Shown: positions 34,304-43,152 of the stretch, piece by piece
Position numbering within the stretch: the first letter of the stretch is position 1
Layout: every line of letters begins with the position of its first letter
NCBI GenBank assembly: GCA_002433025.1
Contig: DJGZ01000060.1
Coordinates: 168,548-232,547, forward strand
DNA: 64,000 nucleotides
From: Bacteroidales bacterium UBA5833
Lineage (GTDB): Bacteria; Bacteroidota; Bacteroidia; Bacteroidales; Lentimicrobiaceae
Reading direction: 5' to 3'
Notes under the pieces: model-generated
What the model was told of the DNA's origin: nothing
Seen by the model: the letters and a program-made list of their open reading frames with translations, nothing else
Database searches by the model: none
Translations under genes and position numbers: made by a program

Positions 34304-35936
34304 TTTTCTGCACTGTTTTCAGATTTAACAAATTCAAAGGATTTGACCCAAGTCCGGAAATATCGCTCCTTACAAAACGCAACACCTGATCATAAAACAA
34401 TACAATCACCGGAGCATCTTCCATAACCAGGCTATCCATCTGCCGGTAATACTGCGTCCTTTTTGCATCGTTATTCTCCACGGAGGCCAGCTGGTACAGC
34501 CGGTCAAACTGAGCATTGCCAAACCGGGTATAATTCGGACCGGCCGGAGTGAAATTACGTGAATAAAACAGCGACAGGTAGTTTTCGGCATCCGGATAAT
34601 CGGCAATCCAGGAACCCCTGAAAAATACCACCCTCGAACGTGCAATATTCTCCTTGAGCGTGGCGGGAGGACTAACATCGATCTTCATATTTATGCCAAT
34701 CGCAGATAGCTGATTCTGAATGAACTGACAAATATCAAGGTATGAAGCATTGGTCGACAAAGTGATGGGCGGCAGGCCTTTTCCGCCCGGGTATCCGGCT
34801 TCTGCCAGCAGTTGTTTCGCTTTTTCAGGATTATAGTCATAACCGAACAGCCCTGAGTCAGCAAAACCAGGCAGCCCCTTTGGAATGAAACCATGCGTAC
34901 CCGGCGTACCGGTATTGTTCCTGAGGTACCTAATCAGTCGGTTGCGATCGAAACCCATGCTGACTGCCTGCCTGATTCTTTTATCCGACAACGGGTTATC
35001 CTTTAGTAAAGGATTCTCTCGGTCCATAAGGATTCCCAAATACTCCGTATTCAGATAGGGCTGGCTCAACAGGTTGATTTTCCCCCTGTACTTCGGGTTC
35101 AGTTTTCCTGAAGGGGTCAGCATCTCATCCTTATAGGCTGCATCCAGGCCTGACATAAAGTCGAGATTTCCTTTTACAAACTCAAGAAATGCCGTTTGCT
35201 TATCAACTATAAAAGTTACAGCCACAGCATCCAGAAACGGAAGGCGCCTGTTTCCCTGTGATTCAAAATACTTATTATTCTTCAGAAGGACAAGTTTTAC
35301 CCCTTCTTTCCACATCCCAAACCGGAATGGCCCGGTCCCGACAGGATTGGCCCTGAAGTCCTGACCGTAAAAATCAACAGCTTCGTGCGGAATAACCGAA
35401 CAATACTGCATACTGAGCATACCAAGGAAGGGCGGGAAAGGTTCAGCCAACTCAATCACAAGGGTAGTGTCATCCACAGCCCTGATTGCGGGAGCGCCTG
35501 CAACAATCTTTACGGGCGCCAACGCCCAGGCTCCGGGAGACGCCAGATCTGCATCAAGGAGCCTCTTCAGGCTGTATTCAGCATCCCGTGCCGTCATCCT
35601 TCTGCCCTCTCCTCCGCTGAATGCCTCGCTGTCGTGAAAATAAACATCACTCCGGGTATAAAATTCATATACTTTGCCGTCATCAGACACTCTCCATCTG
35701 CCGGCAAGGCAAGGTTGAACATTCAGGTTGCTGTCAAGCTGCACCAAACTGTTATACAAATGGTTGGCCGACCAGATATTGGCCTGGTCACGGGCAAATG
35801 CAGGATCCAGAGAAGTGATTCCCGACGATTCGTTATACCTGAAAACAGTCTTGCCGGCTTGCTGCTCAGGGGGCCCTGTGCAGGAAACGAAAAATACTGA
35901 TGTAATTAAAATCAGAGAATTAAATATAAGACGCAT
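34293..35936 (-). CDS. ABC peptide/solute-binding lipoprotein (SBP family 5)
   Basis: A 547-residue lipoprotein when started at the ATG at 35936; a perfect promoter -7 box at 35954-35961 lies inside the longer frame and rules it out. The signal peptide ends in lipobox FVSC. The mature protein has the family 5 features: LDPAFARDQANIWSANHLYNSLVQL, a VYFHDSEAF segment where the family signature lies, and PVGTGPFRFG near residue 200. Such proteins deliver oligopeptides or related solutes to an ABC importer. No permease or ATPase gene is adjacent, so it is an orphan component or serves a transporter encoded elsewhere. Confidence 0.9.
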   Translation of the reverse strand: MRLIFNSLILITSVFFVSCTGPPEQQAGKTVFRYNESSGITSLDPAFARDQANIWSANHLYNSLVQLDSNLNVQPCLAGRWRVSDDGKVYEFYTRSDVYFHDSEAFSGGEGRRMTARDAEYSLKRLLDADLASPGAWALAPVKIVAGAPAIRAVDDTTLVIELAEPFPPFLGMLSMQYCSVIPHEAVDFYGQDFRANPVGTGPFRFGMWKEGVKLVLLKNNKYFESQGNRRLPFLDAVAVTFIVDKQTAFLEFVKGNLDFMSGLDAAYKDEMLTPSGKLNPKYRGKINLLSQPYLNTEYLGILMDRENPLLKDNPLSDKRIRQAVSMGFDRNRLIRYLRNNTGTPGTHGFIPKGLPGFADSGLFGYDYNPEKAKQLLAEAGYPGGKGLPPITLSTNASYLDICQFIQNQLSAIGINMKIDVSPPATLKENIARSRVVFFRGSWIADYPDAENYLSLFYSRNFTPAGPNYTRFGNAQFDRLYQLASVENNDAKRTQYYRQMDSLVMEDAPVIVLFYDQVLRFVRSDISGLGSNPLNLLNLKTVQKNGN

Positions 35937-35953
35937 ATCAAGGAATCGTGTCA

Positions 35954-35961
35954 CAAATTTA
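35954..35961 (-). promoter_or_regulatory. Promoter -7 box for the binding lipoprotein gene
   Basis: On the minus strand TAAATTTG is a perfect TAnnTTTG box, 17 bases before the ATG at 35936. It fixes the start downstream of the first in-frame ATG at 36014. Confidence 0.5.
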
Positions 35962-36042
35962 GGATAATTGCAACAGCCTGCCGAAAAAAATGCCGGGCAT
36001 CCGCTTCTTTGCAATTTATGTAAAAGATTTTAGCTTAAATGA

Positions 36043-36050
36043 TATCTTTG
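36043..36050 (+). promoter_or_regulatory. Promoter -7 box for the M1 peptidase gene
   Basis: TATCTTTG is a perfect TAnnTTTG box, 21 bases before the ATG at 36072. It lies downstream of the first in-frame ATG at 36039, so the later start, which also opens the signal peptide, must be right. Confidence 0.5.
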
Positions 36051-36071
36051 GACTCCTCAAAACATCTGATT

Positions 36072-38066
36072 ATGAAACTGCCACTGTTTATTTCAGCCTT
36101 GCTGCTGACCGTTATTTTTGCCGATGCGCAGATTACCGAAACCACCCAGGGTAGCGAATTCTGCGCTCATGGCAAGCTGATGCGCCCCCGGCAGGAGAAT
36201 TCAGGTCAACGCTCGCCGAATTCACCCCGACATACCTTTGATGTGCTGAATTATGAACTTGATCTGGATATCTATCATTGCTATGCATCTCCATATCCCA
36301 GAACGTTCACGGCATCAAACATCATAACTTTCCTTACAGACACCCTGCTCTCGTCCATTAAACTGAATGCAGATCAGACTTCGCTCCAGATCAATGCCAT
36401 GGGCCTGGCTGCAGATTCATTTATCCATGATCAGGATACCCTGACAATCATACTTAACCGTGTGTATCAGCCCGGTGAAATCGCAACTGTCAGCATTGAA
36501 TATGAACATCTGGATGTGCCCGACCTGGCCTTTTATGTGGGCAATGGATTTGTTTTTACCGATTGCGAGCCACAGGGCGCGCGCAAATGGTTTCCATGCT
36601 ACGATCAGCCCTATGATAAAGCTACCCTGACGCTGAGGGCCAAGGTCCCGGCCAATGTTAAGCTCGGCTCCAACGGAAGCCTGGCCGATTCTGTTACGGT
36701 GAACGATACAACCTGGTATACCTGGGTGAGCCGCGATCCGGTTGCCACCTATCTGATGGTTATCTCCTCAAGGGTAGATTACAACCTGGATATCGTTTAC
36801 TGGACGAAACCCGGCCCTCCCCACGACACATTACCGATACGGTTTTATTATAATCCCGGGGAAAATCCCACTCAGATAAAAAACATGATTATCCCGCTGG
36901 CTGACTTTTTCTATTCAATGTTCGGAGACCATCCCTTTGAAAAAGATGGTTTTGCCACACTTAATCCCCAGTTTATGTGGGGTGGAATGGAAAACCAGAC
37001 CCTGACCAGCCTTTGCCAGGGGTGCTGGTATTCGAGCCTGATAACCCATGAATTTGCCCACCAGTGGTTCGGCGATATGATCACCTGCGCCACCTGGGCT
37101 GACTTGTGGCTGAACGAAGGCTTTGCAACTTATTTTGAAGCGACCTGGACCGGACAGGTTAACGGACAGCAGGCATATAAAAATCAGATGATCGGCAATG
37201 CCAGCTACTACCTGGCGCAGAACCCGGGATGGGCCATCTCAAACCCGGCCTGGGCAACCAATCCGCCCGCCAACTCAACGCTTTTCAACTACGCAATTAC
37301 ATATATGAAAGCATCATGCGTGCTTTATATGTACCGTTACGTGGTGGGCGATTCCCTCTTTTTCCATAGTATTTATGAGTATGCCAACGATACCGTGGAC
37401 TTCAGGTATAAATCAGCAACAATTCCTGACTTCATTGAAAAAATGAACGAAACCACCGGTCAGGAACTTAACTGGTTCTTCGAACAGTGGTTGTTTCAGC
37501 CAAATCATCCGGTTTACAACAACAGTTACAGTTTTCTTGAGCTTGAGGATGATAAATGGAACGTTTATTTCAAAGCCAGTCAGGTACAAACAAATGCCCC
37601 GTTTTTCAAAATGCCTATAGAAATCCTGATAAATTTTAAAAATGGAGGAGATACGCTGATCAGGGTGACCAATGATGAAAACGACCAGGTGTTTGTTTTT
37701 CAGTTTGATCAGGAGCCCGTCGCCCTGACCTTCGATCCCGGAAACAACATCCTGCTGAAACAGGGAACAACGGTTGCGGGGTCTGATCCTGTGGTTATAC
37801 CCAATACCAGGGAAATTCAAATTACACCGAACCCGGCATCCACCCGGGCAATTGTCAGTTTCTCCATTGAAACAAAGATGCCGGTAAGGGTATTACTCAC
37901 CGACATTTCGGGTAAAAAACTGATTGATACAGGTATAAGGAATTATATGCCGGGCTTCCATTCACTCCCCATCGATATCAGGAATTACCCGTCAGGCGCA
38001 TACCTGCTTACCTTGCAGTCGGAGAACCAGCTATTCACGAAAAAACTGATAGTTTCAGGAAATTAG
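36072..38066 (+). CDS. Secreted M1 family metallopeptidase with type IX sorting domain
   Basis: A 664-residue secreted gluzincin aminopeptidase. The signal peptide MKLPLFISALLL ends at FADAQ. The substrate-binding GGMEN is at about 304-308 and the zinc site is HEFAH at 326-330 with the third ligand Glu349 (WLNEGFATYFE). The N-terminal beta-saddle domain precedes the catalytic domain. The C-terminus (ITPNPASTRAIVSF to FTKKLIVSGN) is a Por secretion domain, so the enzyme is exported by the type IX system and should release N-terminal amino acids from peptides outside the cell. Divergent from the peptide-binding lipoprotein gene. Confidence 0.93.
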   Translation: MKLPLFISALLLTVIFADAQITETTQGSEFCAHGKLMRPRQENSGQRSPNSPRHTFDVLNYELDLDIYHCYASPYPRTFTASNIITFLTDTLLSSIKLNADQTSLQINAMGLAADSFIHDQDTLTIILNRVYQPGEIATVSIEYEHLDVPDLAFYVGNGFVFTDCEPQGARKWFPCYDQPYDKATLTLRAKVPANVKLGSNGSLADSVTVNDTTWYTWVSRDPVATYLMVISSRVDYNLDIVYWTKPGPPHDTLPIRFYYNPGENPTQIKNMIIPLADFFYSMFGDHPFEKDGFATLNPQFMWGGMENQTLTSLCQGCWYSSLITHEFAHQWFGDMITCATWADLWLNEGFATYFEATWTGQVNGQQAYKNQMIGNASYYLAQNPGWAISNPAWATNPPANSTLFNYAITYMKASCVLYMYRYVVGDSLFFHSIYEYANDTVDFRYKSATIPDFIEKMNETTGQELNWFFEQWLFQPNHPVYNNSYSFLELEDDKWNVYFKASQVQTNAPFFKMPIEILINFKNGGDTLIRVTNDENDQVFVFQFDQEPVALTFDPGNNILLKQGTTVAGSDPVVIPNTREIQITPNPASTRAIVSFSIETKMPVRVLLTDISGKKLIDTGIRNYMPGFHSLPIDIRNYPSGAYLLTLQSENQLFTKKLIVSGN

Positions 38067-38141
38067 TATCCGGAAATTGCAGAAATTTAAGGCAGTAACA
38101 TTCTGTAAACAGGAGCAGGATTCCGAATCCATTGAAAAAAG

Positions 38142-38720
38142 CTATATCAGCTTCCGGCCGAGTTTTTCCACTTTATCAAGCCATTTCTGACGGCGGGCTT
38201 CCGAGGATATTTTCAGTGAGCCAATGGTGGTGATCCGTACAGGCCTGATGCCGCAAAAACCGAGAATCCCGCGTTTCATGGCATTATGACCCGGCCTGCG
38301 GTAGACCAGCCAGTAATACCATGGAGGGGTATCCATGGTAATGATAAGCCTTGCAGACCGGCCAGTAAGGTATTTATCCCACGACAGGCTGCCTTTCCTG
38401 TATTTAAATGCAAAGCCGGGCAGAAATGTCCGGTCGATGAAACCTTTCATCAATGCCGGAAATGTTGACCACCAGTTAGGATAAATCATAACGATATGTT
38501 CTGCCCATTTGATGGCCTCCTGCGCTTTTTGAAGATCAGGCTCCAATTCCTGGTTTCCTCTGTAGCCTTCCCTGAAATTCAATTCGAAATCAAGGTCCCT
38601 GAGGATGATCTCACGGATTTCCGCGCCCGAAGATAATGCCCCTTTACGGTAATTTTCAAACAATAAATTTGAAAATGTATCCTTAACCGGATGCCCCAGG
38701 ATTATAAGTATTTTTTTCAT
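38142..38720 (-). CDS. NAD(P)H-dependent flavodoxin-fold oxidoreductase
   Basis: A 192-residue cytoplasmic flavoprotein of the NQO/MdaB-KefF group. Family marks are the N-terminal LIILGHPVKDTFSN that binds flavin phosphate, IVMIYPNWWSTFPALMKGFIDRTFLPGFAF around 85-115, and the dinucleotide-side loop TMDTPPWYY. It should reduce quinones or similar compounds by two electrons with NAD(P)H and FMN or FAD. It lies 33 bases after lon on the minus strand and may be read through from it. Confidence 0.88.
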   Translation of the reverse strand: MKKILIILGHPVKDTFSNLLFENYRKGALSSGAEIREIILRDLDFELNFREGYRGNQELEPDLQKAQEAIKWAEHIVMIYPNWWSTFPALMKGFIDRTFLPGFAFKYRKGSLSWDKYLTGRSARLIITMDTPPWYYWLVYRRPGHNAMKRGILGFCGIRPVRITTIGSLKISSEARRQKWLDKVEKLGRKLI

Positions 38721-38753
38721 TAAGCCCTTAACCTTACGCCGGATCAGCTGGTA

Positions 38754-41198
38754 TTAATAATTGATTTTCAATGGGTTTGATGCAAGTTTTTCCAAAAGGG
38801 CCAGATCGAGCACATCTATCATCTGTTCAACATAGTGGATTTTCAGCCCTTTCAGATATACCTGCTTGATTTCCTCTATGTCCTTTTTGTTATCTGTTGG
38901 CAGAATAATTTCTTTTATGCCGGCTCGTCGGGCAGCCAGTATTTTCTCCTTTATTCCGCCGACCGGAAGCACTTTACCGCGAAGGGTAATTTCACCGGTC
39001 ATCGCAAGCCGGGGCTTAATCAGGCGCTGCGTGAATGCCGAAGCCAGCGCAGTGAACATGGTAATTCCGGCTGAGGGACCGTCTTTGGGGGTAGCTCCTT
39101 CAGGAACGTGAAGATGAACATTCCATTTTTCGAAAACCGAAGGTTCAAGGCCAAGCTGGTCGCTGTGCGACTTAAGATATTCAAAAGCCAGGGTTGCTGA
39201 TTCCTTCATAACATCTCCGAGATTCCCGGTTAACCCCATGTTCCCTTTTCCGCAGCTCAGACTTGTTTCCACGTACAAAATCTCTCCGCCAACCGGGGTC
39301 CAGGCCAATCCGGTAACCACACCGGCAGCATGGGGCGTTTCATCCTTTTCTTTACTGAATCTCGCAGGACCAAGAATTTTATGAACATCTTCAGCCGTTA
39401 CGGATAAATTATATGAATCTCCGGTAACGATAAACCTTGCCTGATGCCTGATGATTTTAGCAATCTTTTTCTCAAGTTCCCTGACGCCCGATTCGCGGGT
39501 GTAAGCGTCGATAATGAGTTCGATAATCTTTTTATCGAACTCAAGCTGACCCGGCTTAACGCCATGTTCATTCAGTTGCTTGGGTACCAGGTGCCGACGG
39601 GCGATTTCGATTTTTTCCTCCAGCAGATAACCGGTGATCTCAATTACTTCCATCCTGTCGCGCAGGGCCGGGTGTATTGTACTGAGGTTGTTTGCGGTAG
39701 CGATAAACATCACCTTCGACAGGTCATATTCCAGTTCCACGAAATTATCGTAGAAAGTATTATTCTGCTCCGGATCAAGCACTTCGAGCAGTGCAGCCGA
39801 AGGGTCGCCATTAATATTGGCTCCGATTACCTTATCAATTTCATCCAGTACAAAAACCGGATTTGATGCTTTGGCCTTTTTAATGCTCTGCAATATTCTG
39901 CCTGGCATCGCACCAATGTATGTTTTACGGTGGCCACGGATTTCAGCTTCATCGCGCAGGCCGCCCAGCGACATCCGGATGTAATTCCGGTTCACTGCCC
40001 TTGCCACTGACTTTCCGAGAGAAGTCTTTCCTACCCCCGGAGGGCCAAACAGACAAAGGATGGGCGATTTCATATCCCCTTTCAGCTTCAGTACCGCCAG
40101 ATATTCAATAATGCGTTCCTTAACGGTTTCAAGACCGTAATGATCTTTATCCAATACCTTTTGTGCATGTTTAAGGTCAAAGTTATCAACCGTGAACTCA
40201 TTCCACGGGAGGTCAGTCAATACCTCAAGATAATTCAGCTGCATGGAATATTCCATTGCCACCGGATTCATACGCTGCAATTTTGTCAATTCCTTTTCAA
40301 AGACCTCTGCCACATTTTCAGGCCAACGCTTTTTTGCAGCTTTTTCCCTTAAATCAGAAATTTCCTGAGTGTGCGGATTATCACCCAACTCTTCCTGTAT
40401 GGTTTTGAGTTGCTGGTTAAGCAGGTAATCGCGCTGCTGCTTGTCAAGGTCGATCTTTACCTTGCTTTGAATCTGATTTTTAAGCTCAATAATCTGTAGC
40501 TCACGCGTCAGCATTCCCAGAACCATATTTGCCCTTTCAATCAGGTCGTCGATGGCAAGCAGTTTCTGCTTTTCTTCAAGCGAAATATTAAGGTTGGATG
40601 AAATAAAATTTACAAGAAAAACAGGACTCTCAATGTTTCGGATCGCAAAAACAGAATCGGACGGCAGGTTCGGGGATAAGTTAATGATCTGAATGGCAAG
40701 ATCTTTCACTGACGAGATCAGGGCATTGAATTTTTTATCACGCAACAGTGGTTTCACCTTATCAAACTGGTTGACCCTCGCGATAAAATAAGGATCATCC
40801 TGAAGCATTTCAAGGATGCGGAAGCGCTTTTTCCCCTGAATAATGGCAGTTGTGCTCCCGTCAGGCATCTGAAGTAACTTGATGATATAGGCAATGGTCC
40901 CTATTTCATTGAGATCTTTAAACGATGGATCTTCAATATCAACATCTTTCTGGGCAACGGCCCCGATGATCCGGTTACCTTTATAATAATCCTTTATCAG
41001 ACGGATAGATTTATCACGGCCAACCGTAATAGGAATAACAACCCCGGGAAACAATACCGTATTGCGCAAGGGAAGAATCGGCAGCGTTTCAGGCACCTCC
41101 TCTGCATTCATCTGCTCTTCATCTTCGGTAGAGAGGAGCGGTATAAATTCAGTTTCATTTTCAATCAGTTCGGTAAAACCGAAACCTTCATTCGTCAT
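38754..41198 (-). CDS. lon: ATP-dependent protease Lon
   Basis: An 814-residue AAA+ serine protease that degrades damaged and regulatory proteins in the cytoplasm. An N-terminal substrate domain (about 38-230) and coiled coil are followed by Walker A GPPGVGKT at 385-392, Walker B FVLDEIDK at about 449-456, and the protease domain with the Ser709-Lys752 dyad (PKDGPSAG, GGIKEKILAA). Full length with all catalytic residues. A TATCTTTA sequence lies just before the start (41199-41212 region), close to the ATG, so its promoter status is unclear. The NAD(P)H oxidoreductase gene follows 33 bases later. Confidence 0.97.
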   Translation of the reverse strand: MTNEGFGFTELIENETEFIPLLSTEDEEQMNAEEVPETLPILPLRNTVLFPGVVIPITVGRDKSIRLIKDYYKGNRIIGAVAQKDVDIEDPSFKDLNEIGTIAYIIKLLQMPDGSTTAIIQGKKRFRILEMLQDDPYFIARVNQFDKVKPLLRDKKFNALISSVKDLAIQIINLSPNLPSDSVFAIRNIESPVFLVNFISSNLNISLEEKQKLLAIDDLIERANMVLGMLTRELQIIELKNQIQSKVKIDLDKQQRDYLLNQQLKTIQEELGDNPHTQEISDLREKAAKKRWPENVAEVFEKELTKLQRMNPVAMEYSMQLNYLEVLTDLPWNEFTVDNFDLKHAQKVLDKDHYGLETVKERIIEYLAVLKLKGDMKSPILCLFGPPGVGKTSLGKSVARAVNRNYIRMSLGGLRDEAEIRGHRKTYIGAMPGRILQSIKKAKASNPVFVLDEIDKVIGANINGDPSAALLEVLDPEQNNTFYDNFVELEYDLSKVMFIATANNLSTIHPALRDRMEVIEITGYLLEEKIEIARRHLVPKQLNEHGVKPGQLEFDKKIIELIIDAYTRESGVRELEKKIAKIIRHQARFIVTGDSYNLSVTAEDVHKILGPARFSKEKDETPHAAGVVTGLAWTPVGGEILYVETSLSCGKGNMGLTGNLGDVMKESATLAFEYLKSHSDQLGLEPSVFEKWNVHLHVPEGATPKDGPSAGITMFTALASAFTQRLIKPRLAMTGEITLRGKVLPVGGIKEKILAARRAGIKEIILPTDNKKDIEEIKQVYLKGLKIHYVEQMIDVLDLALLEKLASNPLKINY

Positions 41199-41365
41199 AT
41201 TAGTAAAGATAAGTTATCGTATGTTCAAAATGTCAGGCTCAACCGGCCTGAAAAAGTGCCCTGATCAGAGTCAAATATCATGCCGGTAAATGTTTTTTAA
41301 AGTTTACTGAAACTTCAGGCGTATTTCTTTCGAGTCAGCGTTACTGCATTTTGTTTTTTATCTGC

Positions 41366-41400
41366 AAAAAAAATCCGGCAGCCTTCTCAGATTACCGGAT
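41366..41400 (-). terminator. Probable terminator of the GlmU-like gene
   Basis: ATCCGG (41373-41378) and CCGGAT (41395-41400) form a 6-base-pair stem. On the minus strand it is followed by eight Ts (41366-41373), 24 bases after the stop at 41424. Confidence 0.55.
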
Positions 41401-41423
41401 AAACAAGGGTATACTTAAAAAGT

Positions 41424-42599
41424 TTACATCCTCCGGTAGTTATGCGTCAGATTGTAAACATCCTCGATAAGTTTAGCGTCAATATCGGTAAACTCAAGTT
41501 CACGCCTGCCATACATTCCCTTTGCCACTTCGATTGCTTTCTTTGGCAGGAAAGTTGAAAATCCGGTAACCCCTCCCCACTTAAAGGACGAGATAAAGTT
41601 ACGCTGAAAACCGGATCCGAAAATGTTAGAGCTGACCCCCACCACGGTTCCGGTATTGAACATGGTATTGATTCCGCATTTTGAATGATCGCCCATAATC
41701 AGTCCGCAAAACTGCTGACCGGTTTCTATAAATGACTCGTCAGGGTAGCTCCATAATTTCACTTGATCATAAGTATTTTTAAGATTGGAGGTATTGGTAT
41801 CTGCACCCAGATTACACCATTCGGCGATCACAGAATGCCCGAGGAAACCATCATGGGCTTTGTTGGAATAGCCGAAAATTACACTGCTGTTCACTTCACC
41901 TCCCACTTTCGACCAGGGGCCTATGGTAGTTGCCCCATAAATCTTGGCGCCCATTTTAACCTGGGCATGTTCGCACAATGCAAGCGGGCCGCGCAGGTTG
42001 GAACCTTCCATGACCACGGCTTTCTTCCCGATATATATCGGCCCTGCAGAGGCATTTAAGGTTGAAGCAAGTATTTCGGCCCCTGGCTCAATGAAAATAT
42101 TTTCAGGATTCATAGCCAGACAGTGAGCAGGAATTTTCTGCGACTTTCTGCCTTTGGTAATCAACTCATAATCAAAAGCCAATGCCAATCCATTTTTCGC
42201 AAATATATCCCAGGTGTTGTTGATTTCCAGAAACTCAGCTTCTGTTTCAACCTCTTCAACGGCCCCGCTGGGTTTCTCAAAATCCGCTTCATTCAGGTAC
42301 ATGGCAATAACAGTATCCCCTTTCACCAGTGCCTGTCCGGCCTGTAGCTGGCCAATTTCATCAATCAGCTTATCATTAGGACATACCGCCCCGTTGATGA
42401 TGATATTTTCTTTCTCCTTCACCAGGGGGAATTTGGCTGAAAGATAGTTTTCGGTAAGGGTCGAAGTCTTACATTTCAAAAAGTATTCCCACTTTTCGCG
42501 TATTGTCAGTATGCCAAACCTGATGTCGGCAACAGGCCTCATAAAAGTCAGCGGAAGCAGGTTGTTGCGTCTCGACTCGTCAAAAAGGACATAATTCAT
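41424..42599 (-). CDS. GlmU-like protein with left-handed beta-helix domain
   Basis: A 391-residue cytoplasmic protein of a Bacteroidota family related to sugar-nucleotide uridylyltransferases. The N-terminal part (NYVLFDESRRNNLLPLTFMRPVADIRFGILTI) resembles a nucleotidyltransferase fold but lacks the GxGxRM motif of GlmU. The C-terminal part (about 175-370) has hexapeptide repeats of a left-handed beta-helix (GPIYIGKKAVVMEGSNLRGP, AKIYGATTIGPWSKVGGEV), like acetyltransferases. Its exact reaction is not known. It is on its own between two terminators (41366-41400 and 42650-42675). Confidence 0.85.
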   Translation of the reverse strand: MNYVLFDESRRNNLLPLTFMRPVADIRFGILTIREKWEYFLKCKTSTLTENYLSAKFPLVKEKENIIINGAVCPNDKLIDEIGQLQAGQALVKGDTVIAMYLNEADFEKPSGAVEEVETEAEFLEINNTWDIFAKNGLALAFDYELITKGRKSQKIPAHCLAMNPENIFIEPGAEILASTLNASAGPIYIGKKAVVMEGSNLRGPLALCEHAQVKMGAKIYGATTIGPWSKVGGEVNSSVIFGYSNKAHDGFLGHSVIAEWCNLGADTNTSNLKNTYDQVKLWSYPDESFIETGQQFCGLIMGDHSKCGINTMFNTGTVVGVSSNIFGSGFQRNFISSFKWGGVTGFSTFLPKKAIEVAKGMYGRRELEFTDIDAKLIEDVYNLTHNYRRM

Positions 42600-42649
42600 A
42601 AAAACACAGATTTAAAGTGCATAAACATATGGCTTCAACAAAAGTAACG

Positions 42650-42675
42650 AAAAAAGCCCTTTTGAAGAAAAGGGC
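42650..42675 (-). terminator. Intrinsic terminator of the L31 gene
   Basis: GCCCTTTT (42656-42663) and AAAAGGGC (42668-42675) form a perfect 8-base-pair stem with a 4-base loop. On the minus strand it runs into Ts (42650-42655), 40 bases after the L31 stop. Confidence 0.85.
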
Positions 42676-42715
42676 CGTGGAAATCTTATTAACAACCGAA
42701 TGCTGAAAACTTACT

Positions 42716-42985
42716 TCAGGCCTTATTCCTGTTGTCGAAATGTTTCTGGTATTTCGTTTTGAACTTGTCAACACGTCCGGCGGTGTCGATAAGCTTAATC
42801 TTGCCGGTGTAGAAAGGATGAGATGTATTCGATATCTCAAGCTTTACCAGCGGATACTCCTTACCATCTTCCCAAACAATGGTATCTTTGGTAGCTACTG
42901 TTGATTTAGTGACAAATGTATAGTCGTTCGACATATCTTTGAAAACCACCAACCTGTAATCCTTGGGATGAATGTCTTTTTTCAT
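42716..42985 (-). CDS. rpmE2: 50S ribosomal protein L31, type B
   Basis: An 89-residue ribosomal protein. The sequence MKKDIHPKDYRLVVFKDMSN and HPFYTGKIKLIDTAGRVDKFKTKY is the type B form, which lacks the zinc-binding Cys residues of the long type A form (no Cys at all here). This makes it zinc-independent. It is a single-gene transcription unit with a strong promoter at 43085-43116, a leader of about 90-100 bases containing a hairpin, and a terminator at 42650-42675. Confidence 0.95.
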   Translation of the reverse strand: MKKDIHPKDYRLVVFKDMSNDYTFVTKSTVATKDTIVWEDGKEYPLVKLEISNTSHPFYTGKIKLIDTAGRVDKFKTKYQKHFDNRNKA

Positions 42986-43084
42986 GAGTTCAGTTATTGT
43001 TAAATAATCCCGGTTGAATCAATGTTTTTGCTTTTGCACGATTGCAGCCGATCTGCAATTCATCACCCTCTATTTTTGGGACTG
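42986..43084 (-). promoter_or_regulatory. Leader of the L31 mRNA with hairpin
   Basis: The untranslated region between the promoter and the L31 start carries an inverted repeat, ATTGCAG (43041-43047) and CTGCAAT (43053-43059), with a 5-base loop. Ribosomal protein leaders often bind their own product; an autoregulatory role here is inference. Confidence 0.4.
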
Positions 43085-43116
43085 CAAAAGTAAAAACTAT
43101 TTTAATAATAGCCAAA
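43085..43116 (-). promoter_or_regulatory. Promoter of the L31 gene
   Basis: On the minus strand a perfect -33 TTTG (43113-43116) is followed after 20 bases by the perfect -7 box TACTTTTG (43085-43092). This is among the best matches in the window to the housekeeping Bacteroidota promoter. Confidence 0.8.
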
Positions 43117-43152
43117 AAAATCTGAAACTAATTTTCTAACTTTTATCGACAT

